Origin: Neopestalotiopsis rosae | Taxonomy: Eukaryota > Ascomycota > Sordariomycetes > Amphisphaeriales > Sporocadaceae | Length of the DNA: 64,000 bases | Assembly (NCBI GenBank): GCA_023078685.1 | Contig: JALGAS010000003.1 | Location: 4,898,001-4,962,000 of the forward strand | Direction of reading: 5' to 3' | Shown: in pieces, positions 1-9,185 of the stretch | Layout of the letters: every line of letters starts with the position of its first letter | Numbering within the stretch: position 1 is the stretch's first letter | Program-made: the position numbers and the translations under genes | Notes under the pieces: generated by a model | What the model was told of the DNA's origin: nothing | The model's input: the letters and a program-made list of their open reading frames with translations, nothing else | Databases searched by the model: none

Positions 1-1266
1 CAAGGACAGTCTGTGGTGTTTTGCGTCCCCGAGGAGATCAAACCAAAAATCATGCAACAGCACTCGATTTCGACAGAATCGGACATCAACATCAGCCACG
101 TACTGATATGGGCCATTTCCGAGACGTACCGCGATACAAAAAAGTCCGCCCCATTGTGGGCCACCCAGGCATCGAGGTTCTACAAGCAAGACAGTGTCCG
201 ACAACGGCGAACTGAGTTCCAAGAGGACTACTCCAACACCTGGACCCAGAAGTTTCTCGAAGATGAGGCACAATCTCTAGAGAGGCGCTATCGTCCCGGA
301 TTTGCAGGCTCAAGTATCACAAACATGTGTCAAGGCCTTGATGATGCCATTTCTGGACAGATCACCAATCATCTTCAACAGTTTGGGCAATTGAACACGG
401 ACATGGCTTCTCTGCAGGAAGAACAAGAGCGTGAATTGGCGCCAGAAGCAGAAGAGGAGCGCCAAGTCGAGCGACCACCCCGTGCAGAGCCCAAGGTTCA
501 CTGGATTCATCCAAATGTACGTCGCTTTATCAAACATGGTTTCACCAACGACACAGATAAGAGCGGCTTCTACAAGGCATTCCAGACTCTTGGCGATACA
601 AGTGCAGCTACCAATGCAATTTTGAGCGAGTTCCCACGCGATCTTCTTGTCACAGAAGATTTTGCTCGGACAGTCAAGGAGAACCTAGTGTTTCCATCCG
701 ATCTTTACCAACGACCCGTACAATGGATCCTCACCACGAACGGACATGGTGCATCTCCAGTCCACTTGGTTGTAATAAGCCAATACGAAGCACATGAGCT
801 TCTCGGAGACATTAAGGCTTCGAAAGTCGTCACACTGCACCTCTACAATCCTCGTATGAATGTGAACAACAATACTCTGGACCATCTAATGCTCTACACT
901 GTCCCCTACCAGCGCAACAAAATCAGTATACCCCGAAACCTAATACTTCAACTCAATCTGTTCGCCGGACAGTTGTATTTGCAGTCCTTCGAGGAATACT
1001 CTCTGATTTGCGAAATGCTCTGTCTTGCATGGGAAACTGTTGACAGCGACACGCCCCTTGGAGCAGATGGATTTGTCCCTCTAGGCTGCAAGGCAGGGAT
1101 GTGCATGAACAATGGACGCTACACGCGCAGCCCTACCAAGTTTCTCCAAGACCTCATGGCAAAGATTCGACGAGACAATGAAGGAATTGACAAGACGCAT
1201 ATGGGAAAATTGCTTGGAGGCAAACTTCTGAAGGAGGATGACTTTTATGATGATGCCAGTGCCTAA
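1..1266 (+). CDS. C-terminal part of a giant DUF3638/DUF3645-type protein (5' partial)
   Basis: The reading frame is already open at base 1 and runs 421 codons to TAA at 1264-1266, so only the C-terminus is present. The opening segment (PEEIKPKIMQQHSIS, then SHVLIWAISETYRDTKKSAP) is what I associate with very large fungal proteins of about 3,000 residues carrying DUF3638 and DUF3645, often auto-annotated as ubiquitinyl hydrolases. A Glu/Arg-rich, probably coiled stretch lies near residues 130-165, and the last ~250 residues look globular. No catalytic residues can be judged from this fragment. The family assignment is from memory and moderately sure; that the gene is real and truncated by the window edge is clear. 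It converges on the GH128 gene. Confidence 0.65.
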   Translation, partial: QGQSVVFCVPEEIKPKIMQQHSISTESDINISHVLIWAISETYRDTKKSAPLWATQASRFYKQDSVRQRRTEFQEDYSNTWTQKFLEDEAQSLERRYRPGFAGSSITNMCQGLDDAISGQITNHLQQFGQLNTDMASLQEEQERELAPEAEEERQVERPPRAEPKVHWIHPNVRRFIKHGFTNDTDKSGFYKAFQTLGDTSAATNAILSEFPRDLLVTEDFARTVKENLVFPSDLYQRPVQWILTTNGHGASPVHLVVISQYEAHELLGDIKASKVVTLHLYNPRMNVNNNTLDHLMLYTVPYQRNKISIPRNLILQLNLFAGQLYLQSFEEYSLICEMLCLAWETVDSDTPLGADGFVPLGCKAGMCMNNGRYTRSPTKFLQDLMAKIRRDNEGIDKTHMGKLLGGKLLKEDDFYDDASA

Positions 1267-1667
1267 CGGCCTGTATGGCCACTCCACTGTGACAGAGGTA
1301 TCCGGGGGCCTTGAGCCAGACATTCGGAAATGATGACTATGAATAGCTCTGTAGTAAAATATGCAATTGCGGCCATCCTAGATTGACACACGTCTTGCTA
1401 CACCCAAGGTAGCGGAAGTTGTTTAGACTGATTGGAGAATGACGCTCTAGCGGTCATGCTTTCCGCGATAAGTGATGTATTCACATGGCTCATAATTTCT
1501 AACCATAATCTGCTGTCCCATAAACCCCGGCAACAAAGTCTCCTTGTTCGCTTGTAAACTAAACGTAGCTGTTTCCTCCATTTTCCCTTTCTCATATGTT
1601 GAAAAGAAAACAGCAAACTAAAAAGGGACAAACAAAAAAGCTTTTTCTTTTCTCTTAATATTTCTCT
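1267..1667. other. Convergent intergenic spacer
   Basis: Shared 3' flank of two convergent genes. It is AT-rich towards 1620-1665, where an A-rich run on the + strand (T-rich on the transcribed side of the GH128 gene) could serve polyadenylation. No coding or RNA gene is seen. Confidence 0.5.
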
Positions 1668-2489
1668 TCAAGCCGATGCGTAAATCTGCCCAAGTGCACT
1701 CAGAGCTGTCGAACTTGCCATCAAAGATCCCACGCCCAGGTAAAAGTAAGCGTATCCCTGGATGAAATCCAAACTGTCCAGCGAAGGCAAGACAGACTTT
1801 AAGAACGCCTCGGCATCACCACTAGTGACGCCAAACTCCGTGATCCAAACGGGCTTGCCACAGACAGAATACAGCTGCTGGGCATAGTCGAGGAACTCCG
1901 TGGCCCCTGCCGAGCCACCTTGTCCATACCAATGACCGGTGCAAAAGTCAAAGTCGCATGAGCCGCCGCAGGCGGCGAGCCAGCTTTGGAGGTAGTCCAG
2001 ACCTGCACCCGACGCGGAAGAGCTGCTCACGGCCGGCGCACCGATCTGTACTTGGCCGGCAAGGGGGTTCATGTACTGCTGATGAGCCGCCGCAGCCTCG
2101 GCGGGCGAGATGCCACAGGAGCTGGCAATATCGGGCTCGTTGAAGCTCAGCACGGCGGTGGAGCCCGCGGCAATGGCCGCCTCGGCGTTTGTGGTCCAGG
2201 TCGAGGTGAACTGCGCGTCGTTGCAGTACAGCATGGGCACGTAGGAGATGCCTGCGGTCAGACCGTTGGAGACGGAGCCCCAGTTGTAGGCCCAGGCGAA
2301 TTTGTTGCTGGCGGACAGGGCCACGTCTACGTAGGACGCGTCGTTGTAGGCGAGGCCGCGGCCGCCGGCGATGGCTCGAGCAGCCTTGGGCGAGGTCGTG
2401 CTGGCCGTGAGAGCGCTGCCATGGGGGAAACTGGCGCTCGCGGCGACATTGGCGTAGCCCAGAGCGAGAAGTATGGTTTTGGCGAACAT
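1668..2489 (-). CDS. Secreted glycoside hydrolase family 128 protein (endo-beta-1,3-glucanase type)
   Basis: Intronless, 273 residues. An N-terminal hydrophobic segment ending near AASAS (about residues 1-20) is a signal peptide. The body matches the Glyco_hydro_cc (PF11790, GH128) fold: AWAYNWGS near 65-72, VPMLYC near 84-89, SFNEPD at 115-120 with Glu118 as the expected acid/base, and WITEFG at 215-220 with Glu218 as the expected nucleophile. GH128 enzymes hydrolyse beta-1,3-glucan, so a role in wall remodelling or attack on other fungi is likely. The length fits a single-domain Asl1-like enzyme with no carbohydrate-binding module or GPI signal. The ATG at 2489 follows a TATA box by about 90 nt. 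Family assignment is confident; substrate is inferred. Confidence 0.9.
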   Translation of the reverse strand: MFAKTILLALGYANVAASASFPHGSALTASTTSPKAARAIAGGRGLAYNDASYVDVALSASNKFAWAYNWGSVSNGLTAGISYVPMLYCNDAQFTSTWTTNAEAAIAAGSTAVLSFNEPDIASSCGISPAEAAAAHQQYMNPLAGQVQIGAPAVSSSSASGAGLDYLQSWLAACGGSCDFDFCTGHWYGQGGSAGATEFLDYAQQLYSVCGKPVWITEFGVTSGDAEAFLKSVLPSLDSLDFIQGYAYFYLGVGSLMASSTALSALGQIYASA

Positions 2490-2575
2490 GTTTGCAATCG
2501 AGTGACAAGACTGTGTAGGCTTTGGTAATGATCCAGAGTTAGAATCAGAATCGCTTTGTTATTAAGTAACCGCCA

Positions 2576-2583
2576 TTTATATA
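2576..2583 (-). promoter_or_regulatory. TATA box of the GH128 gene
   Basis: TATATAAA on the minus strand, about 87 nt upstream of the GH128 start codon, with no competing ATG between. Position and sequence fit a core promoter element. Confidence 0.5.
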
Positions 2584-3237
2584 CTATTTCAAGCAAGTCC
2601 TACAACCAAGTCCTACAACCACTCGGTCCCGTCCAGCAGGGCGGATACTTCGGTATACACATGTGACTCGTGATGACCAGACCAGCATTGAAATCCTTCA
2701 CGTTCAAGAAAGAGGTCAGATGACTCGTTGACTATCTGTGTGTGCTGCAGGGCAGATAAACCGACCGAGGTGAAACCGAAGGCCCAGGATGAATTCAAAG
2801 CTCACTATACCAAAAGGACCATTACATGGTTCTTTCCAATTCGACTCAAAGGTCGAAAAGGGGTGTAGATGGGATTATTTGCCTAAAGGTACCGGGATCT
2901 TTGAGTCATCAAGTCATGTGATGGTAGATAAATGGCTGATACTGCAGGTATACTAGAATTCAGTTTACAGCAACAGGCGAGATGATCGAATGAGTGACCC
3001 TTGAAACAACTGGCAATTGAATTCAGATACTCGTTGCCAAGATATTGTCCAGTACTCCATTAGCCGGATAAAAGGGGAGCTTTTTCGCTGTATAGCGATC
3101 TCACATGCTTACTTCAAACTTCGCCGAAGTTGCCACCAATGGCGCAAATCCTACAAGCACCGCCACTGCCACTGCCACTTTCACGTTGTCTGATGTATAT
3201 ACACCTCCACACATAAGCTCCTATTAAATCTCTGTAC
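2584..3237. other. Intergenic spacer
   Basis: Upstream flank of the GH128 gene and 3' flank of the decayed gene that follows. Short open frames here show no protein-like composition. No RNA gene or repeat seen. Confidence 0.4.
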
Positions 3238-4033
3238 TTAGATTGATTTGTTTCGTTTCGGTGTCGTGGCTATCGGACTGCTACCAGCCAATTCGGAAAT
3301 CTCTATTGCGTGCATATGCCCGGTGGGAATGTAGCTGTCTTGACCATGATATAATTCGACCGGTCTCTGCCTTCCTTCGAGTTGAAATAGGCCAGGACGA
3401 GCATTGAGTTTTGAAGAGTATAACTGAAATATTGGTTCTGGGCAAGTGGTTGCTTCGCATGATTCCTCACCATTGTGCGCCTCAGTGGCCATGACAGTTT
3501 TGGTGACCCTATTTCGTCGCCGGCGGAGGTATCAGAATGTAGTACCAACAATTGCCAACAAAGCCACGGAGCCGGCGACGGTACCTCCCACTATAGGACC
3601 AAGATGATTTGCTTGGCTGCTAGGCTGCGTTGCAACGGTCTCTGGACCTGAACAGACTTAACTTGTAATGTTAAATTTTGGGTATGAGGATGTTTCACTA
3701 CCATCGACCGTTGTGTTGGTAAAGAGATGTTTTACTTCGTCGCTTGACCATGCATTGTTTGTGAAATTACTGGACAGATGGTAAGCCAACATTCTCTCAC
3801 CAAGACATGACTTCATTCTTCGTCGTACTTATCTCTGTACCAATCTTTGACCATTTGCGGTGATTGATATGCCGTTGAGTTTGGGCTGTACCGATCAGCC
3901 CAGGTCACACAATGCTGCAATAACCTGCGTTCTTGTGCTGATCATGGCAAAGAGGACTCTCGGTATTGGTTGGACGATCTGCGAAATTATTCGGTCAAGA
4001 TGACTTCTTTGAGTACAGGCATAGCTTGGCAGT
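3238..4033 (-). pseudogene. Decayed gene for a single-pass membrane protein
   Basis: On the minus strand one frame reads as protein from about 4030 to the stop at 3238 but carries three nonsense codons: TGA 3897-3895, TAA 3831-3829 and TGA 3534-3532. They stay in register once an intron at 3648-3701 (GTAGTG...TTCAG) is removed. The C-terminal part is clear: an ectodomain ending in a Ser/Thr/Gln stalk, a transmembrane helix (GPIVGGTVAGSVALLAIVG), then Tyr-Leu and four Arg as a stop-transfer, and a ~100-residue cytoplasmic tail ending KRNKSI. The last TGA sits where a Trp is expected between helix and basic cluster (TGG to TGA). Between 3840 and 3900 a neighbouring frame also looks coding, so a frameshift pair is possible. 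Ectodomain family not recognised. Confidence 0.5.
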
Positions 4034-5478
4034 CTGAAAAGAGTAAATGACATTTATTGCATATCTGTCACATCGTATCGTTGAACGCGATTGAGGCAAA
4101 CCGGATAAGGGAAGGAAGCAAAGGGAAACATATTGCAGCCGAAAAGCCACTCAGCCTCACCAGCCGATTACTTGCCTCACATTAAGAAACCGTGTGACTT
4201 CAACGCGGCCGGTTCACCGGTCGACTAATTGACATGCCGAGGCTGTATTTAGCAGCACAAGCAGCACAAGCATAACCAAAATTCGGCGATAGATTGAATG
4301 CCTTCTGCGCATTATTCTGTTCCTTGTGCGACAGTCCAAAAGTGCCTCCCTCAGCACGCCTGAGTTATCTGGCGTGTATTTTGAATAATAGTGTTTGGCT
4401 AGAAGATTTGGTGTTAGAATTCTAGAGTGCTCATGTTATCTATATTTCCGTCTGCCTTAGTCAACGGCGATGCCAGGATCAATCACGCCAATTCCGGCGA
4501 TTGATTCACTTGCAAATAGCGGTTTTTGACTTGAAATGCTCCAAGGGAAGGCTTTTGGTCCATTACATGGCGATTACATATGCTGGCTCCGAGTTTATTT
4601 AAATTAGCTCTTTCACCGCTGAACTGTTCTGCTCGGCCACAATCAATGCCACCGTTCGCTCTTACTCAAATGTCCTACAGCCGTGCGCAAATATACTGAT
4701 GGCAAATTTAGTCTTTCTTATAATCAGCTCCATTCAATCACACCAAGGTATTAAATAATGAGATGAGATACCAAGGGGATTGGGGTTGAATTGCGGTGCA
4801 ATTTTACATGTTTCGATCGTAATATGGCGTTTCCATCCGCGAAAAGGTCTTCGATGTCTAAAACTGCTACGGAAGAACATTCGGACCTTTACCAAACCCT
4901 TATGAAAAAGTTCATTTCGCCGCAAAAACTTAAATGTGTGACACGAAAACTGCCTTACCTGCCTAGGCAGAATCCTGCGCCATGCGAAAATCGGAGCCAC
5001 TCTTGTGTCAATCGCTAAAGTCGGAGGGAAGAGTGTGGCCGTGTTGTTATTTATGCAGCCTGCCGTTTCGGCCCCCAATCTTCAAGCTGCGAGTCGTACA
5101 CAATGCGGTATAGTTCTGCACCGCGATACCACTGCAGGAGAACAAATTTAAATGAGCGGCTGTCTATTCTTAGACAGCCATGATGCAGCTCTGCTGTCCT
5201 CCTAACTTTTCATTCAAAAGCCACCAGGTAAAGACCTGCGAGGTCATTTTCGAAAGTCTTTCCAGTGTATTTGTGAAAGTTCTCGACATTCGAACTGTTC
5301 TAACATACCCCACGTTCTCCCATATATTATCGCTTATTATCAAGTTAAGGCTCTTTATTGAATCATCCACAGTCGGAATCTGGAGCGAAAGCAATAAATC
5401 GATGGCTGTTTCGGTGTCAAGAAGGCTTGTCTTCGAAGGAGGGTCGACGCTGCTAGAATCGATTCCAAAATCTTCACA
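4034..5478. other. Gene-poor spacer
   Basis: About 1.4 kb between the decayed gene and the exchanger-like gene. Hydrophobic open codons continue upstream of the pseudogene to about 4180 and may be its first exon. The rest holds only short overlapping open frames on both strands with no recognisable product. Confidence 0.35.
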
Positions 5479-7069
5479 ATGCTTTCATGCCATATGAGCA
5501 GACCGGCAGAACCGTATGACATAGAAGTCACATCCGAGTCCTTCACGCTACGGAACCAACTCAGAAGAACGATCTTTGCTTCCTGGGTCAACCTTTTACT
5601 CCCCTGTGTGCCTGCAGGGATTGCTCTCGGGCTCAACAAAGAGTCTAGCATTACCTTCGCAATCAACTTCATCGCCATCATACCATTGGCTACTCTTGGA
5701 GACATTTCTCTAGGCGAAATACGCCTCAGGGTGGGGGATCAATATAGTGGGCTCATGTTTATGACCACAGTGTAAGCTGATCGGCTCTATCCCGCACTCC
5801 TTCCGACAAATGTCCTAAATACTACGCTGACCTTTTTCCAGGAATCTCGTCCAACTGGTTGGTTCCATCATTTTACTAAACTCATATGAAATATACGTCT
5901 TGAAGGTGTCAATCATTGGTAGTCTTCTGGCAAACCTGTTATTGACTTTGGGTCTAAGCACTGTTTTGTCAAGCTCCAAAAACACACGTTCATTTCATTA
6001 CTTCAATGTTTTCGCCGCTCGCGTTTCCGGCTCGTTGCTAGCTCTTATTCTTGCGAGCTTTATCATACCCACGGTTTTTGCCGAATATCTTGACGGCGAT
6101 GACACTGATGGTCCTGCGACAGACGCGGTTCACATAGCGGGAGTCTCCAGGGCCGTGTCAGTACTTCTAGCTCTCATGTACTTGTGTCTCTTGGTCCATC
6201 AATTCCAAACACACCGCTCTATATCCAGTGCACCACCTGAACAAAACACTCCGCCAACCCGTGGGAATCCGAAAAAAGATCTGCAGGGCGTGATCGGTCT
6301 AGGGGTGGCTGCTGGATTGCAAGCAAGCGTTGTGGGATTAGGAAAGTCGAGTGGCCAAGGCTGCTATGCGACCAAGCCCGGCTTGCCAACCTACTTCCCA
6401 ATCACTTCTGCCAACGAACGAAAGCCCGAGCTTCGTTTGGTTGTCGCAATCACTCTGTTTATAATCACGGCTGGGCTTCTCGCAGCTTGTGTTGAGTTCA
6501 CTGTACAGAGTATCGACGAGTTAACCTCCCAGGCAAAGATATCACAGACCTTCGTCGGACTGGTTCTCGTACCAATACCCAACTGCGATTTGGCTCCCAT
6601 CTCGCACGCGCTTGGAGGAGACTTTCAGAAAAGTATTGACCTGACTGTCGGCAAATGCTTACAGACGACGCTGTTCGTGTATCCTTTGTGTGTCGTGATT
6701 GGATGGGGACTAGGCATCGAAGACGCAAATTTCGCCTTCGACACAATTCATGTGAGCTACATATTCGCCACTGTATTCCTCCTCAATCTACCTTTGAGAC
6801 GTGGCCGAATCAGCTGGTACGCAAATATGCCACCGATCATTGAATATTTACTGATTACACATCAGGCTAGACGGGGTCCTGCTATTGACGATGTGGACTA
6901 TATTTGCTCTGACAGCATGGTGGTATCCTGCGAATTCCAACTAGTGATACTCCTTGGCTCGTCATTGTCACAGACGGTGCGCTTGGTTGGGCCGAATTCT
7001 GCTCACGGGTTTGAACAATGCAGTGCACGGCTAGCGAGAAGAATATTCAAGAGTGACTCAAGGCTTTGA
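5479..7069 (+). CDS. Divergent VCX1-like Ca2+/H+ exchanger paralog (CaCA superfamily)
   Basis: Two exons, 5479-5771 and 5842-7069, joined over a 70-nt intron (GTAAGC, branch GCTGAC, CAG) give 506 residues with about ten hydrophobic segments. Order and wording match vacuolar Ca2+/H+ exchangers: SWVNLLLPCVPAGIAL, INFIAIIPLATL, then alpha-repeat 1 (NLVQLVGSI, IIGSLLANLLLTLGLS) and alpha-repeat 2 (ISQTFVGLVLVPI, LFVYPLCVVIGW). However, the transport signatures are changed: alpha-1 normally reads GNxVEL and here reads VNLVQL, and alpha-2 normally reads GNAAEH and here reads PNCDLAP. Both membrane Glu residues are lost. The tail after about residue 430 does not resemble the family. It may be an inactive or repurposed paralog. 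A Met at 5494 is an alternative start. Confidence 0.75.
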
Positions 7070-7663
7070 AACTCTGAACGTACGAAGAGATTTGTACAAT
7101 TGAATTATGCCGCTCAGTGAACACGCTTTGAAATAGTAAATGTTCGGTGAGCATTGCCCCAAAAGAGCTATCGTGTACTCCGTAGAGAATGGGGGTGTTG
7201 GATGCCAGAAAGAGCTCCAAAACGATACCTGTCAAGCTGCCAAATAGTCCTTATATGATATGATATGTTATCATGAAGGGAGAGACTTCGAAAAATGCAA
7301 TAACAAAAAATAAAGAGCAGCAAATTCTTCGTAGATCCTTCAAGAATTTAAATCGTCCCATACGTCTGCGATTATAATGTTCATCCTGTGAGCCGGAAGG
7401 AGTGGATACGAATGCGCTAATGCGTCCCCTGTCAAAAGTGTCAACTCCAGCGGGCCCAAGGCCTGGACCCCGAATTTCCGAAACCGCGTTCGGTTCGGGC
7501 TTAGACGTCATCCTAGAAACTTTTACCCAAAAAAATATCATTGTCCGAGTTCCAACCAACACCAAACTTTTGTCATTTGCCATCTGCCTCAAGAACGACA
7601 AGGAGGACGTGTTGCTTTCTACCACACTACAAGTCGGACAGTCTACAGCTCACAGCAACCACA
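7070..7663. other. Intergenic spacer with jac1 promoter
   Basis: 3' flank of the exchanger-like gene and 5' flank of jac1. Codons remain open from 7541 into the jac1 frame, but the CACAATG context at 7664 and the targeting sequence that follows favour that start. No other gene is seen. Confidence 0.45.
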
Positions 7664-8500
7664 ATGAGAAACTCCCTCTTTGCAAGAAGCCGACAAATAG
7701 GCGGCGGCTTGTGCGACGCATGCAAGCAGCAGCACCGACAACGGCGGGCACTCAGCATCGCATCCTCGCCTCGCGCCGCCACTGCCACCCGTTATGCGCC
7801 GTCACCTTCAACGATATCCAAGGGCAAGGCCAACAATAAGTTCCACCAGTCCGCGCGCCCTCTCTCAACCTCCAGAATCCTAAGGACCGAGTCCACCGCC
7901 AACGCGACAGCACAAGCAGAGCCCGGAGCCACCGAGACGACACGCAGCACACCCCCGCCACCGCAGACACACTACGACTTCTTCCCAGACTCCCTCCCAC
8001 AAGGTCCGCCCCCAAGTGGTCCCTTCTCCATAGACGTGCGCACCCTCCGCCGCGAATTCCTCCAGCTGCAATCCCGCGCACACCCAGACCTGCACCCACA
8101 ACACCTAAAGTCCCGCGCCGAAGCCACATCCGCGCGCATCAACGAAGCCTTTCGCACGCTGTCCAACCCCCTGCTGCGGGCGCAGTATTTATTATCGCTC
8201 AACTACGGCCTCGACGTCGCCGCCGACGAGACCGCCAAGGTCGACGATCCGGAGCTCCTGCTCGAGGTCCTCGAGGCGCGGGAGCAGATCGAGGACGCCG
8301 CCGACGAGACCGAGCTGGAGCCCCTCAAGGCCGCCAATGCCGTGCGCGAGGAGGAGAGCGTCGCCGAGCTGGAGCGGGCTTTTGCCGCCGGCGACCTCGA
8401 GGCCGCGGTGCGCGAGTGTGTCAAGTTGAGGTATTGGGTGAACATCCGCGAGAGTATCGATAATTGGGAACAGGGCAAGCCGGTCGTGCTTGAGCACTAA
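7664..8500 (+). CDS. jac1: Jac1/HscB-type mitochondrial J-protein co-chaperone
   Basis: Intronless, 278 residues. The first ~95 residues are rich in Arg, Ser, Ala and Gln with almost no acidic residues, as expected of a mitochondrial presequence, although longer than usual. A J domain follows from about 103 (THYDFF) with the HPD motif at 140-142 (RAHPDLHP), which stimulates the Hsp70 ATPase. The C-terminal half (DDPELLLEVLEAREQIE, then LRYWVNIRESIDNWEQGK) is the HscB oligomerisation domain that binds the Isu scaffold. The role is transfer of Fe-S clusters from Isu1 through the Ssq1/Ssc1 Hsp70 in the matrix. I chose the ATG at 7664, which has good context (CACAATG). Confident call. Confidence 0.93.
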   Translation: MRNSLFARSRQIGGGLCDACKQQHRQRRALSIASSPRAATATRYAPSPSTISKGKANNKFHQSARPLSTSRILRTESTANATAQAEPGATETTRSTPPPPQTHYDFFPDSLPQGPPPSGPFSIDVRTLRREFLQLQSRAHPDLHPQHLKSRAEATSARINEAFRTLSNPLLRAQYLLSLNYGLDVAADETAKVDDPELLLEVLEAREQIEDAADETELEPLKAANAVREEESVAELERAFAAGDLEAAVRECVKLRYWVNIRESIDNWEQGKPVVLEH

Positions 8501-9185
8501 GAGGGGCGAGGCTGCCGACTGGTGGAGGCTCTATTATTGCCTCTGTACAAACGATCTTGCGTGTCGAGCATCTATTATCTCGACTATGCTGCTTTGCCCT
8601 GAGGAAGCAGACGAGCAGCCTGCTGTTCAGCTTCCCAGCGCGAATCACGCGTATACGTTGGGCCGTGATATTCATTTGTGGTGCGTTTGCACTTACGCTT
8701 GCTATTTTGCAAAGACATGATAGAGTGACATGATATCTGAGCATGTTCAAGAAGCCGGAGTTGGGTGCATGGTGGAAAGGCACATATCACGTCTCCAACT
8801 AAAGAGTCACTTAAACCGCATGTATACTACCAAGACGATTCTTAACTTCAGATACAAATAGGTCTTATGTATTAATGTGTCAATATGAGAATATGTAACG
8901 ATTATTCAAACAGATGTCCGAAGATTTCGATGGGTATCCCGTGTGCGCCAGATTGTGCTTGGTTATATTTTGTGTTTCATATCCCCTTTCCAGATCCAGA
9001 CGCCATACAAAACAAAAAGCAGTGGGGGAAAATGGAGATCGCAAAAAGAGAAATGTCAAATGCATGTGAATGCCGCCGTGGAGAAGAACCTTGATCCAGA
9101 AATAAAAAAGAGTGGAAAAAGGAAAAGAAAAACGCCGGTAAGTGAGTTTGGTCGTGAGGTTTTCGTAGCACGTGTGTTTCTACCC
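8501..9185. other. Convergent intergenic spacer
   Basis: Shared 3' flank of jac1 and the F-box gene. An A-rich run near 9090-9130 lies just downstream of the F-box stop codon on the opposite strand. No coding or RNA gene supported. Confidence 0.45.
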
